A stretch of 64,000 bases of DNA from Protula sp. h YS-2021 (GCA_949752745.1 OX457026.1:24651561-24715560); one strand, 5' to 3'. Positions 22,580 to 33,950 are shown, counted from the first letter of the stretch. The notes: generated by a model not told the origin, from the sequence alone. Numbers and translations: made by a program.

Positions 22580-22965
22580 AGTAAAACTAACGTTTTATTT
22601 CGCAAAACTGGCTTTTGAGAGTAAAAGTGTGATTCGCGTTCTCCACTTTTAGCCTTCCCTCCCGTCCATACCACAACAATCCCGGTGAGTTGTTACCATC
22701 CAGCACGGGGCTAAAAGGGGATGCCCTATATCTCCAATAACGTATTATCAGAGGATTTCCTCTGTCTCGTTGGTCGGTGGATGGAGAGTGGAATAGGCCC
22801 ATTCTAACTGTATAAGTTTCATTTCTATTGCGTGGCAATATGTAACCAAAAGGAAACCCATCTAAAAGTGGAGACCGCGAATTACTCTTTTACTCGTAAA
22901 AGCTCGTTTAAGAAATAAAACGTCAGAATGGAAAACAACTTCGTACGTGTCCTGCATGACTAGAA
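22573..22965. mobile_element. Fold-back (long inverted-repeat) element
   Basis: Arms of about 65 bp, 22588-22653 and 22862-22929, are inverted copies of each other (core CTAAAAGTGGAGA, CGCGAAT, AAATAAAACGT) around a ~210-bp centre. A partial inverted copy lies at 19778-20062. No ORF. It behaves like a MITE. It abuts ACGTC repeats on its right, and that pairing is also seen at the other copy. Confidence 0.7.
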
Positions 22966-23220
22966 ATTCAAATGTGGGGTTACTTTGACGGAGGGTGACC
23001 GAACTGTGATTATCGCTATCTCGACCTCGATTCTGGATCCTAGACTACAACGTCGGGAGATAAATGTTGTTTCGACTCCCATTTGCAACCGTTACACTAA
23101 GTTGATTAAACGCCGGGTAATCCACGCACAACGCTCTAAGGTAGACGTTGTTTCGACTTCCATAAACAGTGGAACACCGACGCTGATCCAGGGGTGCGAC
23201 GTCTCCTCAGCATCGTCATG
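22960..23220. repeat. ACGTC/CGACGTTG-rich repeat (copy 7)
   Basis: Motifs ACAACGTCGGGAG, GTAGACGTTGTTTCGAC and GGTGCGACGTC resemble other family copies, in the orientation opposite to copy 6. Confidence 0.5.
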
Positions 23221-23233
23221 ATGATTGACTTAC

Positions 23234-23279
23234 GATTCATCTCGCTTGCTACGTTTTATCTTTTTAATAAATATAACTG
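23234..23279 (-). CDS. Weak candidate exon (46 nt)
   Basis: On the minus strand an acceptor ending GACGAATTTCAG and a consensus donor TC|GTAAGT flank 46 nt. One frame is open (VIFIKKIKRSKRDE); the other two have stops. No partner exon and no family. Possibly chance. Confidence 0.25.
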
Positions 23280-24079
23280 CTGAAATTCGTCATTGTTAAG
23301 CTGTAAATGAATGGCTGCGTATATTTTTACAACAGAATACATTTTCCTCTCAGTTTCATTCTACTAGAAATCAATGATTTATAAATAAAATGAGAAAACC
23401 TCTCACTTTATATGTTGATTTTAAGCTATTGTGGCCATATGATAACAATGTGATTGGCAATACATTGTTAAACACACGTCTGAAGCTAATATAATGCATG
23501 GGATAACATATATTAACGATATATGGCGACTGCATGGTCGCTGTGTGGTGCTCATATGGTTGCCCCTTTCCTATATTAACTTGAAGGAGAAGACACAGTG
23601 CCTTTTCTTCAACAGTCGCCATTAAATCGTAGCGAAAGCGTGCGGCCATGTGCACCTATCGAGGCACTAATCGTGCCGAACACTATTCCACTGAAGAAAA
23701 AAAAACATATGAAACCATCGCAAAAAAATTCGTGCCATTAACAAAGGTCCATGCCACGCCACGTGCTACGGCTACTCCGTGGCACTTCTTTACTACAGCT
23801 CTCGTATTGTCCCCTACTACATTAATTTCAACTCCCTATAAAGTATGCCCTAATTACAGGAAAAAAATCAGGATGCAGTGCCTTCTGAAAAGGGCAAAAC
23901 CTGTTGCGAAAATTATCCCTGTGTGCAATAATTAAATGAAAGGCACAAAGTTGTTGAGAAAAGGTGACATCAGAAAAAGTGCTTCCATTTACCGTAAGTG
24001 CATTGTGAAGTATCTTAGGGGATGTTATCAAACAGAAAAGGGAGGCTTTTTTATTGACAGATCTTATTTTGCTTTAAAA
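23280..24079. other. No confident gene; long frame with one stop
   Basis: From about 23648 a plus-strand frame stays open to 24181 with a single stop at 23933-23935. Its Lys-rich translation resembles no family I know, and there is no good start or splice context. It could be a decayed ORF or chance. Confidence 0.3.
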
Positions 24080-24258
24080 CCTTCACTGTGGAATTCTTTG
24101 AAATCGTGGCTCAGAGAGAAGCCACTCAAAGAAAGGCCCTATCAATGTAATTTGGTGTCAAAGCTGACGCTAATGATGTGACTTCAGGGTGAACTCGAAG
24201 CTCTACCAATGCGCAAAGATACAGATCCGCAAATCTGTGCTGTATTGCTTTCTTTTTT

Positions 24259-24290
<32 letters not shown>

Positions 24291-24604
24291 TTTTTGCATT
24301 AACGTCAATAAAGTTTAATGTAGGCCAGATAAAGTTTCGATAGATGTCAGTATGTTACCCGTTTTTCAGAAATACCTCCATTTCGCATCTTAATTTTCAC
24401 TCTCTTTCTCCCTCGCTCTCATGAAAATTATCTTCGTATATATTACCGGGTGATATGAGTGTGGAGTTAGTTTGATTGAGGATTCGCCCCTACACCTTAT
24501 TATTGTCACCGTCGATATGGCCATTCCTGATTAACATTTTCCAGATGTCTATACAACGCCGTTCTCCCTACATCTGTACAACCTTGTTCCGACCATTTAC
24601 AACC
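24080..24604 (+). repeat. Tandem segmental duplication, unit 1 (~525 bp)
   Basis: From CCTTCACTGTGGAATTC to GACCATTTACAACC the sequence is repeated immediately at 24605. By eye the two units are identical except for the length of the (CTTT)n tract (24246-24295 here), which is 12 bp longer in unit 2. Confidence 0.95.
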
Positions 24605-24782
24605 CTTCACTGTGGAATTCTTTGAAATCGTGGCTCAGAGAGAAGCCACTCAAAGAAAGGCCCTATCAATGTAATTTGGTGTCAAAGCTGACGCTAATGA
24701 TGTGACTTCAGGGTGAACTCGAAGCTCTACCAATGCGCAAAGATACAGATCCGCAAATCTGTGCTGTATTGCTTTCTTTTTT

Positions 24783-24826
<44 letters not shown>

Positions 24827-25140
24827 TTTTTGCATTAACGTCAATAAAGTTTAATGTAGGCCAGATAAAGTTTCGATAGATGTCAGTATGTTACCCGTTT
24901 TTCAGAAATACCTCCATTTCGCATCTTAATTTTCACTCTCTTTCTCCCTCGCTCTCATGAAAATTATCTTCGTATATATTACCGGGTGATATGAGTGTGG
25001 AGTTAGTTTGATTGAGGATTCGCCCCTACACCTTATTATTGTCACCGTCGATATGGCCATTCCTGATTAACATTTTCCAGATGTCTATACAACGCCGTTC
25101 TCCCTACATCTGTACAACCTTGTTCCGACCATTTACAACC
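24605..25140 (+). repeat. Tandem segmental duplication, unit 2 (~536 bp)
   Basis: Second unit of the duplication, ending GACCATTTACAACCC before unique ACGTC-type sequence. Near identity implies a very recent event or an assembly/haplotype artefact. The (CTTT)n tract is at about 24776-24832. Confidence 0.95.
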
Positions 25141-25270
25141 CTTATCCAGCATTGATTGCGCATATGATAATTGATATGTATCCAACGTTGACAGGCAGTT
25201 GTTGTTTCAACTTCCATAATCAACCAAAACCCCGATCCTATGTCTTTTCAGCGTTGTTGGAACGCAATAC
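25141..25270. repeat. ACGTC-family fragment (copy 8)
   Basis: Contains CCAACGTTGACAGG, GTTGTTTCAACTTCCATAATC, AACCAAAACCCCGAT and CAGCGTTG, matching the edges of the other copies (compare 51480-51592). Confidence 0.55.
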
Positions 25271-25661
25271 TGTTGACTGGGATTGAAACAAAAAACAGGT
25301 ACAAAATATGAGGGATATTTACTGTTGATAGCAGTTCCATGCCACCCGATATTACAGTGTAAAAGGGAGGGTCTTTCTTGACTTGTTTATATGACACCAT
25401 CTTTCGCCACCTATTTACCTTACTTATTCGCGTATGGCATGAGAGGTGCAAGGAAAGGGTGAGAGATGCCTCCGTAGTGAGTAACTTTACACCGTGACGC
25501 TGTTTTTCTCTCTTCAAGTTATGAAGAGTTCATGACATCTTGGCTGTTTTTTTTTTGTAAAGATTGTCCAAATTTTTAAAAAAGAAAATCCATTTAGCTC
25601 TCATTGATCACATACAACACAGTGCTGTAATGCTTAAAATGAGTAAGTAAATTTGGTTACT

Positions 25662-25950
25662 ATGGATACGAAAAAATATGTGAAAAAGACAATAAACAAA
25701 TTACCACCATTGGATAGTGTGCTAGAATCGCTGCCTAAAATAGCCTTCCTTCAAGAGAAGCAGCAGCAAGCTGAAGGAGGTGTTTCAAAATTTCCTTCAA
25801 TAGACAATAAAAGAAGATTAAAATCGAGGACTTCAATTGCACAAAATCAAAATATTGGGCACCATTACAAGATGTCTTTGACTTGTTCGACAGCTGCGCT
25901 CAATGGAATCACCCAGGCAACGGTCAAGCGAAGGATACGCAAGTACGAAG
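25662..25950 (+). CDS. First coding exon of an unrecognised gene
   Basis: ATG at 25662 has A at -3 and G at +4, a strong animal start context, with an in-frame TAA upstream at 25644. The frame is open for 96 codons plus one nucleotide to donor GAAG|GTAAAC at 25951. The product is basic and hydrophilic, beginning MDTKKYVKKTINKLPPLDS, with a Lys/Gln-rich middle and an end like TQATVKRRIRKYE. No signal peptide or membrane segment is visible. The single leftover G joins the AT that opens the exon at 27739-27816 to make GAT (Asp), so phases agree. A weak helix-turn-helix look near the end (STAALNGITQATVKRRIRKY) is not enough for a call. Confidence 0.55.
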
Positions 25951-26025
25951 GTAAACAGATGAGTTTTTGTTACTAGTAAAGCTTAACACAGCTAATTAGT
26001 TTATTGGTTATTTATGTTACGTATA

Positions 26026-26057
26026 TATATACATATATATAAAGAGAGAGAGAGATA

Positions 26058-26097
<40 letters not shown>

Positions 26098-26104
26098 AAG
26101 AGGC

Positions 26105-26183
<79 letters not shown>
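26026..26183. repeat. (GA)n microsatellite with short (AT)n lead
   Basis: About 145 bp of GA dinucleotides with a few AT or GCA interruptions, inside the proposed first intron (25951-27738). The Ser-Leu ORF on the minus strand is an artefact. Confidence 0.95.
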
Positions 26184-26184
<1 letters not shown>

Positions 26185-26415
26185 CAAAAAATCATATTAG
26201 GTTTGTAACTCTTGCTTCCTTGCCTTAAGTTTTTTTGTGGCTGGCCCCGTTATTTTCATATTTATTTTATTTTTTATATTATTTACTTTATTAAATCTAT
26301 GCCTTCTTTTATATCTTTCCAACCGTGCTGATATTTTGGACCCGACCGATAAAGGCGTGACATTAAAGATATTTTTCCTTGTCTTAACAATTTCTCAATT
26401 CTTTAAACCAATATT

Positions 26416-26918
26416 TAACACTTGACAAGCCTTTGGCTTGGAAGGATTATATGAATTTATGCGAGCAGTCGTTCGTCCTTTTTTTCTTCTTGACAGTTTC
26501 CGATTTTTGTGCCTTCTACTTCTCTGAAACTGTGGGCCCTAGGACCATGAAACTTGGGACTTGTGAAGTGCTTGATCTGAACGTGTGCATATCACTTTTT
26601 ATTTTCGTCTTCGATTTCGTTTTCTTTCTTAAACGCCATGTCAAAAGAGTGTATTTTTGCAAGTAACGCACATCACAGAACACACAGTTGGTCAGTTTTG
26701 TGCGAGCTCTCACTGCGTAAATAGATAACACGGCGTATGCCTGATCAGTCAATAAAACCTTAAGTGAACAAAAACCCAACACTACCAGGCTTATGAGACG
26801 TATTCCAGCTGTGTTGTTTGCAAAATACTATTCAAGAAATATTCCCATTGAAAGAGGTATTTTTGCGTTTTAATTTTTGTCAAGTGTTTAACATTTCGCT
26901 GGCGAAATGAGGTTCTAG
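26416..26918 (+). mobile_element. Helentron-like element, family A, copy 2
   Basis: Same architecture as the copy at 6721-7193: TAACACTTGACAAGCC plus hairpin at the 5' end, subterminal TTGTCAAGTGTTTAA, palindrome ATTTCGCTGGCGAAAT (one central change) and CTAG followed by T. Body sequence aligns with the other copies, with indels. It lies in the intron of the 25662-27816 gene. Confidence 0.75.
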
Positions 26919-27219
26919 TTTTAGTTTTGCTTGAATCAAGGGTATGCGCGGACGCAAACTTTGTTGTTGTAACAACATTTTCTAATGCCTGATACTTTTT
27001 TATCACTCCATTCTATTATATATTACATGACAAAGGTAGTAACACACTTATATCAAAGATAGTGACAATTTGCCAAGAGAAACAATTAAAACTTTAACAC
27101 AATGTTAAGAGCTGATGGTAAAAATGGACATTAGAGATTTCACATGGCACTGGGCTACTTACGGTTTTATATGAGCACTTTAATTACCTCTACTAGACTT
27201 CTTTTTAATACATTTTTTC

Positions 27220-27475
27220 TACGTAGAATCTTTTCGAAATACACTTTTGGTTTTAGATATTTAATAAACTCATTGAAAATAGTTCTCTGTTATTAACATC
27301 TATGAATAAAAAGTTTTGCTTGTAGAAGAACATATTCAACCATATAATTTCCATAACTTCTAAAATTTTCAAGTATCAAGTTATTTTAATATAAAGTAAA
27401 TTTTGAACAAGATATAAAAATGTGCATGGTGTCATTTTTCACTTTACAGTTATGACAATTAGGTTCAACCCTAGT
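27220..27475 (-). pseudogene. LINE reverse-transcriptase C-terminal fragment (zf-RVT-like)
   Basis: Minus-strand translation contains EPNCHNCKVKNDTMHIFISC, giving C-x2-C-x8-H-x4-C spacing typical of the zinc-knuckle after the reverse transcriptase in many LINEs. It then runs to FNEFIKYLKPKVYFEKIL. Three in-frame stops make it non-functional. The fragment is separate from the LINE at 36.6-42.2 kb, whose C-terminus differs. Confidence 0.55.
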
Positions 27476-27738
27476 ATCGAATTTAGCAACTATATAGTTT
27501 AAAGCATAGTTTTTTGTGCATAATTTTAAAGTTTATCATACTATCTCGAACAATTGTGGTTAAATATCTCCTGTTTGCAAGAATTTCTTTAAATTCACAT
27601 TATGAGAGACGAGTGCCTGATACTTTACTAGTGTGATGTGTCTGTCATTAGCACGTACAGCAAGGGCTTCCTCAGGAAATTAGTCACATTATATCTTTCT
27701 AAAGGTCAAAAAGCAATAATTGTCTTTACAATTTTCAG

Positions 27739-27816
27739 ATGGTCAAACATCGTACCCGGAACGGACCCGTAAGCCACCACAGTCGACCATGCGCTACATA
27801 CACATCTCATCGTACG
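27739..27816 (+). CDS. Second coding exon of the 25662 gene (78 nt)
   Basis: Acceptor TGTCTTTACAATTTTCAG is close to ideal, and the donor TACG|GTGAGT is full consensus. In the frame set by the first exon it reads GQTSYPERTRKPPQSTMRYI and five more residues, with one nucleotide left over. A second frame is open but less protein-like. Splice strength, length divisible by three and matched phase with 25662-25950 make this one of the better exons here. Product unknown. Confidence 0.6.
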
Positions 27817-28012
27817 GTGAGTAACCATTGAAATCACCCATCTCCTTGGCGATACACGGCCAAATAAGAGTGAACGGCAATGCACGGCCAAATAACAAGA
27901 TGTCGTGATTATTTTCAACTGAAACAGAACCAAGAAACTTGAAAAAAAATCGACTTTTTTAAAAGAGTGCTTGGCGCTTTTTTTAATCGTTGACATTTTT
28001 GTCAATTCGCAG

Positions 28013-28080
28013 CAGTTATCACCGCCTGCCGGCGACAAAAGAGCGCGAGAGGCAGTGCTTAGCCCCAAAACAATCAAAAC
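28013..28080 (+). CDS. Candidate third exon, frame ambiguous
   Basis: Acceptor GACATTTTTGTCAATTCGCAG and donor AAAAC|GTAAAA flank 68 nt. In phase 0 it reads QLSPPAGDKRAREAVLSPKT and is very protein-like. In the phase inherited from the 27739-27816 exon it reads 16 codons and stops at TAG (28060-28062), which would make it the terminal exon. Phase 0 would need another exon between. I cannot decide from sequence alone. Confidence 0.4.
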
Positions 28081-28869
28081 GTAAAATATTTTACAACGAA
28101 CTTATAGAAAATAGATATGTTGCCTCAAAATGCAAAAGATAAATGGATAAACATTGAAGGAATGAAACAGAAAGCATTCAATAGCAGTTAACGAAATCCT
28201 CATTAATTAAAACAATTTATATAACTGTTTGCCAACAAACATACACATGTTTGCCAAGAACGCGCTATTCCAACAAGTGATACGGTTTTACATGCGTTGG
28301 TCCAGTGCCCATCCTCATAAAATAATATCTATTTTTTAATTTCAAATTTTAAATTTAAAGAAGAAATTTTAAATTTAAATGTTCAGCACCTTTGTTTGGA
28401 GTAAATAACATGAGTAATATTTCGTTATTTTTGAAAGAATACATTTGGCAAAGAAACAGAGCAAGTACAGAATGCAGATGAAATTAGTACACTTGGGGAT
28501 TTGCAGCCCCTGTGGTTAATTGAACTCGTACGATTCGGTAAGGTGTTTCCGTATGATTCCTTTTTTTGCCATAGCCTTGTCACGCAAACTCCTCTAAGGC
28601 GGTTAGGACCAGGACAGAATTAGGCAGAATAATACTGTGTCATATCTAGTTGGCCCATCTCAGTTGTTTTAGAAATCCATTTACATTTTATATGCAAAAA
28701 TGGACATTGAAATTTTGCCACTGACGCCCACATATAATGACCTCTCCACATTAAATGAGCAAATATTGTGTGTGTGTGTGCTATGGGTTGTCTCTTGCCG
28801 TCAGGCTGAGCAGCAAATATCTCTGCGGAGATGCTGAGTTTCCATATTTGGCAGATGCTCACCTTTCAA
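28081..28869. other. No supported gene
   Basis: AT-rich, with a self-complementary 'aaatttaaa' patch at 28340-28380 and a short (TG)n near 28768. The 80-codon minus ORF at 28620-28862 lacks family resemblance. Confidence 0.45.
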
Positions 28870-28995
28870 CCTGAGTTAGGGAGCTTCCAGGTGTGATGAT
28901 ATCAAAACCGTTTTTAGGCCATTTATAATGAATTCGTTGTCCGTATCCGTAGCCAGTTCCGTTTCCCATTGAGCTAATTTGTCCGTGAGAGGGCT
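28870..28995 (-). pseudogene. Start of a DIRS-like reverse-transcriptase ORF, truncated
   Basis: Directly downstream of the gag-like ORF, the minus strand reads SPLTDKLAQWETELATDTDN, EFIINGLK and, after a one-base shift, NGFDII. This 'W...L..D.D..FI..GL..GF.I' pattern introduces the reverse transcriptase in DIRS/Ngaro-like elements. Nothing resembling the catalytic RT follows below 28870, so the element is truncated here. Confidence 0.5.
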
Positions 28996-29010
28996 AGAGA
29001 CGCATGCATG

Positions 29011-29976
29011 TCAGTGGTGGTGCTGGGGGTGGGGCCGGAAGCAGCCGGGGGAGATACACAGGCGTGCAAATCTGCAGTCGGTGCGCTTGCAGCCCGTTTG
29101 CGTTTGGTAGCTCTTGCAGATCTCGCGGCCGCTGTTTGGATCTGTGGGGGTCCGAAGGCACACCCTAGGGTTTGAGTCCCGGGGGTGTCTGGTGTTCACG
29201 TGACCCTGAATGCTGTTTGAGGACAGGTATTTAAGCCGAGGTGGAAGGAGTCTTCGCCCCACTTAATCTGTCTGGCGGCCTGTTGTATGCGATATTCCTG
29301 GTCTAAGAGCATGACACGGTCACGATGGTAGGTCTGAAGATACTCGCCGATTTTTGTCTGATACCTTGGGTACCCTGCTACAGAGGTCTGTGTGAATGGG
29401 GGTTGTCCCGTGCGTAAAAGTTCAACAAGGATCCAGGACGAACCACCTAGGTATTGGGCCGTGGAGGTTTTGGAAGGGCTTCGGTTTAGGGGTGCGGTTG
29501 GAGGTAGTGACCCGCATGCTACCGATAGATACGCTTTCCTCCTCAAGCGGCGTGACCTCGAGCCCACAGAAATCCTGGACGAGTAGTGCTTTGTTACCGG
29601 TGGGGCGGGTGTCCAGCCATGGGTCCGATATCTGCGGCTCAATGGGGCCTAGAAGCCTATCCGCTTCCTGTATTGAGTTCAGAAGTTCCGTAATGTTACG
29701 GCCCTCAAGCGTGTTGGCGTCTACAGGCTGAAGTGGTTCCGCGGCACCACTATCGGACTCCGAGGGCCCTTTCGTGTTTTCATGCCTCAGTTGCTCTACG
29801 ACCTTAGTCAGTGCGATCGTCTGTTCCGCTGAGAGCTTCAGTTTGCTTATGAGGGCGCTATCCATTTCAGCCACGAGCAGTAGGTCATCCAATTCCTCTT
29901 TGATAAAATTTTCAATTGTTGCCTGTCTTACTTTCCTATCCAACATATACTTAACACATTCGTCTTTATCCGCCAT
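29011..29976 (-). pseudogene. DIRS-like retroelement ORF1 (gag-like), frameshifted
   Basis: From ATG at 29976 a frame runs 184 codons with an acidic N-terminus (ADKDECVKYMLDRKVRQATI). Homology continues after a frame change near 29460 (QYLGGSSWILVELL, then RDRVMLLDQEYRIQQAARQI) and another near 29230, ending in a Cys-rich C-terminus (GREICKSYQTQTGCKRTDCR and on to a stop at 29011). The Cys cluster, with Arg where a His is usual, and the 'VMLLDQEYR' block are features I associate with ORF1 of DIRS-type elements. The two frameshifts mean a recent pseudogene or sequencing errors. Codon use is GC-richer than the surroundings, which suggests recent arrival. The RT ORF begins just downstream. Confidence 0.65.
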
Positions 29977-31049
29977 CGCTAATTTTAATTTTTTGCAATA
30001 TTTTGGCTGTTAAAAGATGTTCGCGCTTTGACTGCTAACTTGCTAGTGGGACAAAGAACTTTTGCGCGGGCAAATAATCCTTATCTCCGACTGACCAAAT
30101 GGCGTGGGCGTAGATAGCAGCTGTACAAACACAAGGTGACACAAGGGGCTCCGGTGTGTCTGGAGGATTAGGGTCTGGTCAGTGAAATGCAAGGGGTTGA
30201 GATAGTAAAAGAGGGGGGCAAACATGCATTGACTGTTTAAACAAAATTAACCATTAATTTACAATTTACATCAGAAAGAGGTATAAGCTGGCCGCATAGT
30301 GGTCTTAATAAAAGTGCAGTAGTCCTCGCTTTTATGTAATTAGTTTTATTAAGTTTTCCACGTTCTTCATATACAGTATTTTTCAAATAACATATTTTCT
30401 AAGTTTAAAAAACTAGACTGCATGACTTTTAAATATACATGTCAATAACTTGCCAAAATTAATTTGCCCTCAGGACCGCAACAGACATGCCAAGTACCCA
30501 ACAGACACCGAGGCCTCGGTTCAATGACTAAGATTTTCGGTGTCTTAGTCCGAGTTTTGTCGTTACTGTGTTCAAATAGTCTACCAACGATTCCGATTGG
30601 CTGTTATCTAGGCCGGGATTATTCGAGCTGCTACGAGAAAATTTAGTTTATAAATTGCGTGATTCTTGAATAACACGAGAAACCCAGATAAATGTGTAGT
30701 AAAAAGTTGACTTGTTGCCTCATTTTCCATTTCTTTCCATTTCAGCGAGACATAATATGATAATGTTTTATTATCTCTTTGGCTGTTGCTTAGAATAGCT
30801 GCTGCATAACCGCCTTTTATTTATCACTGTCCTATTAGAGGCTCATTTGACATTGAATATTTTTACTTAGCATGTGATTAGCAGTAGCTTTCAGGCAGAA
30901 ACGTCATGCAAACTACTGAGGAAAAGTACAGTAATTGCACAGAGCCAGTCACGTCAATTAACTCAGTGTTTGCGTATGTCGTCCTGTAATGGCCGTACTT
31001 AGCCTATTTCTTATTCTTAGCCTATTTCTTATAAAAGAGCTGTCTTTGC

Positions 31050-31050
<1 letters not shown>
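29977..31050. other. Retroelement leader, then no gene
   Basis: 29977-30235 is probably the 5' leader of the DIRS-like element (GC-richer, no LTR recognised). 30236-31050 is AT-rich with no supported feature. Confidence 0.35.
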
Positions 31051-31131
<81 letters not shown>

Positions 31132-31140
31132 CTCATTTCT
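31051..31140. repeat. (CTGT)n-(CT)n-(CTTT)n compound microsatellite
   Basis: Consecutive tetranucleotide, dinucleotide and tetranucleotide tracts. The ORFs on both strands are artefacts of the repeats. Confidence 0.95.
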
Positions 31141-31264
31141 GTCAGTCTGTTTGTCCATCTGTCTCCGTCACAACAAAAAGCACTGCCAACTGGGCCGAAT
31201 TCCGTTAGATAGTACAATGATCTACTTACAGACACAACAAAAAATATTTGTATTTCAGTATGAT

Positions 31265-31810
31265 CGAGAATGTTAAGGTCACTGATATACGAAAGCTCAA
31301 AATTGCACGGCTCTCTAGACAATGGTTAGCTTCCAAATTTTGACCTCAACCGTGACCTAGAAAGTCAAGCTCACTGAGACTTTGTTTAGGCCCAACGGGT
31401 AAAAAAAGGGCTCAAAATTGATCACTTGATCGGCGACCTTAATTTGAACCTCAAAGTCGAGATTTAGGATGCAGGGTTACCCCTATTGCATATATTTATG
31501 TATTAAAATGGTATTTGAGCGCTTCTGATGGCCAGTTTCGTGGTAAATTGGCGTTTAAAAAAATATTTCGATCTCTCTTTGACCTGGTCTTTGAGATCAA
31601 GTTCTAAAATTTTTTGCGGTTTTACAGAGACCTTATGATTATCTATAAACGTTGGGAGGATTTTTTCTAGAAGGAAAATGACCTGAATGTGATCTTGGCC
31701 TTGACCTCAAATGAGGCCAAAAAATTTGAGAATTCACCGAGATGTTGCCATTCTCTACACGTGTACCAAAGTTTTCTTGCTCCGTCACAGAGTGTATGAG
31801 GGGTTTTCTG
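31265..31810 (+). repeat. Degenerate relic of the family B/C tandem array
   Basis: Contains AAGGTCACTGATATACGAAA, GCTCAAAATTG, TAGGCCCAACGGGT, GACCTCAA and CTTGGCCTTGACCTCAAATG, recognisable as diverged units of the arrays at 7863-8863 and 44727-48644. No terminal structures survive. Confidence 0.6.
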
Positions 31811-33950
31811 GAAACCATTCAACGGGATAAAAGAAGAGAAAGGGGGAAAAGGGCAGTAACTTACAGAAATTTACCAACATATTCCCAGTTGCATAATTGA
31901 AGTTTGCATGTTCGGCAATATTTTTTGAAAGGCATGGATAACGGACGCCATAACTATTGCTTTTGAGTTACAATGCTAAACTCCGAACCACGAACTCTCA
32001 ATATAATCAGGCGCTTATTTCTCAAAAATGAAAGATGATGCCGCCATGTTTTTTTTTAGAATTTTAAGTTTAATATACAAAATATAGATTAATATACATT
32101 TTCAGCTCCGCTTTGTGGCCGTTTTTAACATGATGTAACTGGCTTTAACAAATCGCACAGAATTTCTGTATTTTACAGTGAACCAATTGGTAATCAACAG
32201 ATATTGTTAACAGTATAATGTTTCTCGGTCTTCAAACAAGGGATGTACAATAAAGCGTTTACATGGTTTTAAAATAATGATAAGTGTTGTGCCTATTGAA
32301 ACGTCATTACTGCACATCTGGCGTGCACAATTCAGTACTTGATTAACTGGTTTCACACGTTACACGCGCTGCGAGTACTGGGACTGCCATTTCCCTGTTG
32401 TTAAGGTTATAATTCCTGTATACAGTTTCCTCCTAGTGTGGGAGGAAGTAGTGAGAGGGGAGATGTTCGGGATATGTATTATCCCCGGCTCCAAAACACT
32501 TGCTTGTGTTCTTTTATATTTCAAAGCCTTGTATAAAAATTGGAACGAATTCTGTTACCATTTGGAAACGCCTAGGGGCTTATGTGTAAATGGAGGCGGG
32601 GGGTTGCTAGATTATCCCAAACAAATCAATCTACTTTACGATAACAACAATTTTCTTGAAAATCAATATAAAATCAAAATAAACTCATTACAGTATTTTC
32701 TGCCAAGATTATCCTCGTTGACTATGTCCATAGAAAACTGCAACAGTATAAAAAATAATAGACATACCAAGATATTTTTTAATAGATTTATTGTACATTA
32801 CATGTGAAGGTGCTTTGAAACTGACCCTGCTTGCAGTGTTTCTAATGCCCAATCAGACATGACACTCGCCCCTCGTACTTTAGGCGCACAGGCGGCTGTT
32901 CTATTTATTTCCACTGCATGTTACGATTTATATTGTATAAGCTCTTTAGTTCTCGCCCAGATTGTAGGCAAAAGTAACTTTTCAATTTTTTTTTGAAAAT
33001 GTACCTTACGGAATAAACATTTTCATGATTTAAACATAGATTTGTCCTGGGGAACATGCACATGCACACATCTTCTGAATGACTGTTCTTTCTCGTGCAA
33101 CAGCCTCAGCATTCTGGCACGAGCTGGTTTCAACGTTCAGGTCCAAAAATGTGTATTTTTTTGCGATTTGGCCAGAATAAAGAAAACACACAAATGCTAC
33201 TTTTCCGACAAATCTGATGCGATCGCTTTAGAATTTGACCTGCATTAGATTTCTATTGCAGAACTGGCCAAATTTGGTCAAAACGGCCAAATGTCCGAAA
33301 AATAAAAAATGCAACCACTAAAAGTTCGATTCATCATGAAGCGTAAGCTGTATGGGGTTTGTTTGAGCAGCAGGAGCTCCCTAGTTCAAGGTTCACCAAA
33401 AACCATTTTTCAGCGTTTCATTTGCCCAGTGTTGCGATCTATATTTATTGCTTCTCGTTCTTGTAGCTCGTTTCGTTTTTTTTTTTGTTTTTTCTTATCT
33501 TCGCGACAAGTGTTAAAAAAATCTCAAACTTACAACCACCATAGAGTCATAACTTCTTTGTTATTAATGCAAAGTGTGCTTGTTTCTATAGAACTAGATA
33601 TTTAGCTATTCGAAAATAATTCATAACATATGTGAGCTATATAAACTAGATATTTGATTGACTACCTTAAACGTGAACTTCTCTTATCTATGGTTTTGCA
33701 AACAAAACATGCAAAGCTTTTCCTTGAATTTGCAGCTACCTGTGCAATGACCTATCTCAATCCCAGCCCCATCGACGCTAAAATACAATAAGAAAGAAAA
33801 AGAGACCGGATATATATTGACATTTACAGGAACGACTTCTATAAGTGTATGCAGTATGCTAATCCATCAATGTTATGACTCATTTCAGTACTGCTTTGAA
33901 CTTTATTTGACTTTTAACGAGCTTCAGTTCACAAGTATCTCCTGTAAGCA
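31811..33950. other. No supported gene
   Basis: Long AT-rich stretch. The 123-codon ORF at 32436-32807 has low-complexity Asn/Ile/Leu content and no splice context. T-runs lie at 33478-33490. Confidence 0.5.

Noticed and set aside
19778..22965. Inverted repeats as terminal repeats of a recombinase-bearing transposon
   Set aside because: The two sequences are copies of a fold-back element that has its own internal arms, so bracketing the recombinase is better explained as two independent insertions.
23648..24181. 178-codon frame with one stop as a pseudogene
   Set aside because: Plausible by chance in 64 kb; no recognisable motif, start context or splice support, and its end runs into the duplicated segment.
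27706..28077. 123-codon minus-strand ORF
   Set aside because: It is the antisense of two plus-strand blocks with good acceptors and donors; its translation shows no domain.
32436..32807. 123-codon ORF
   Set aside because: Low-complexity Asn/Ile/Leu composition in a featureless region; no supporting signal.
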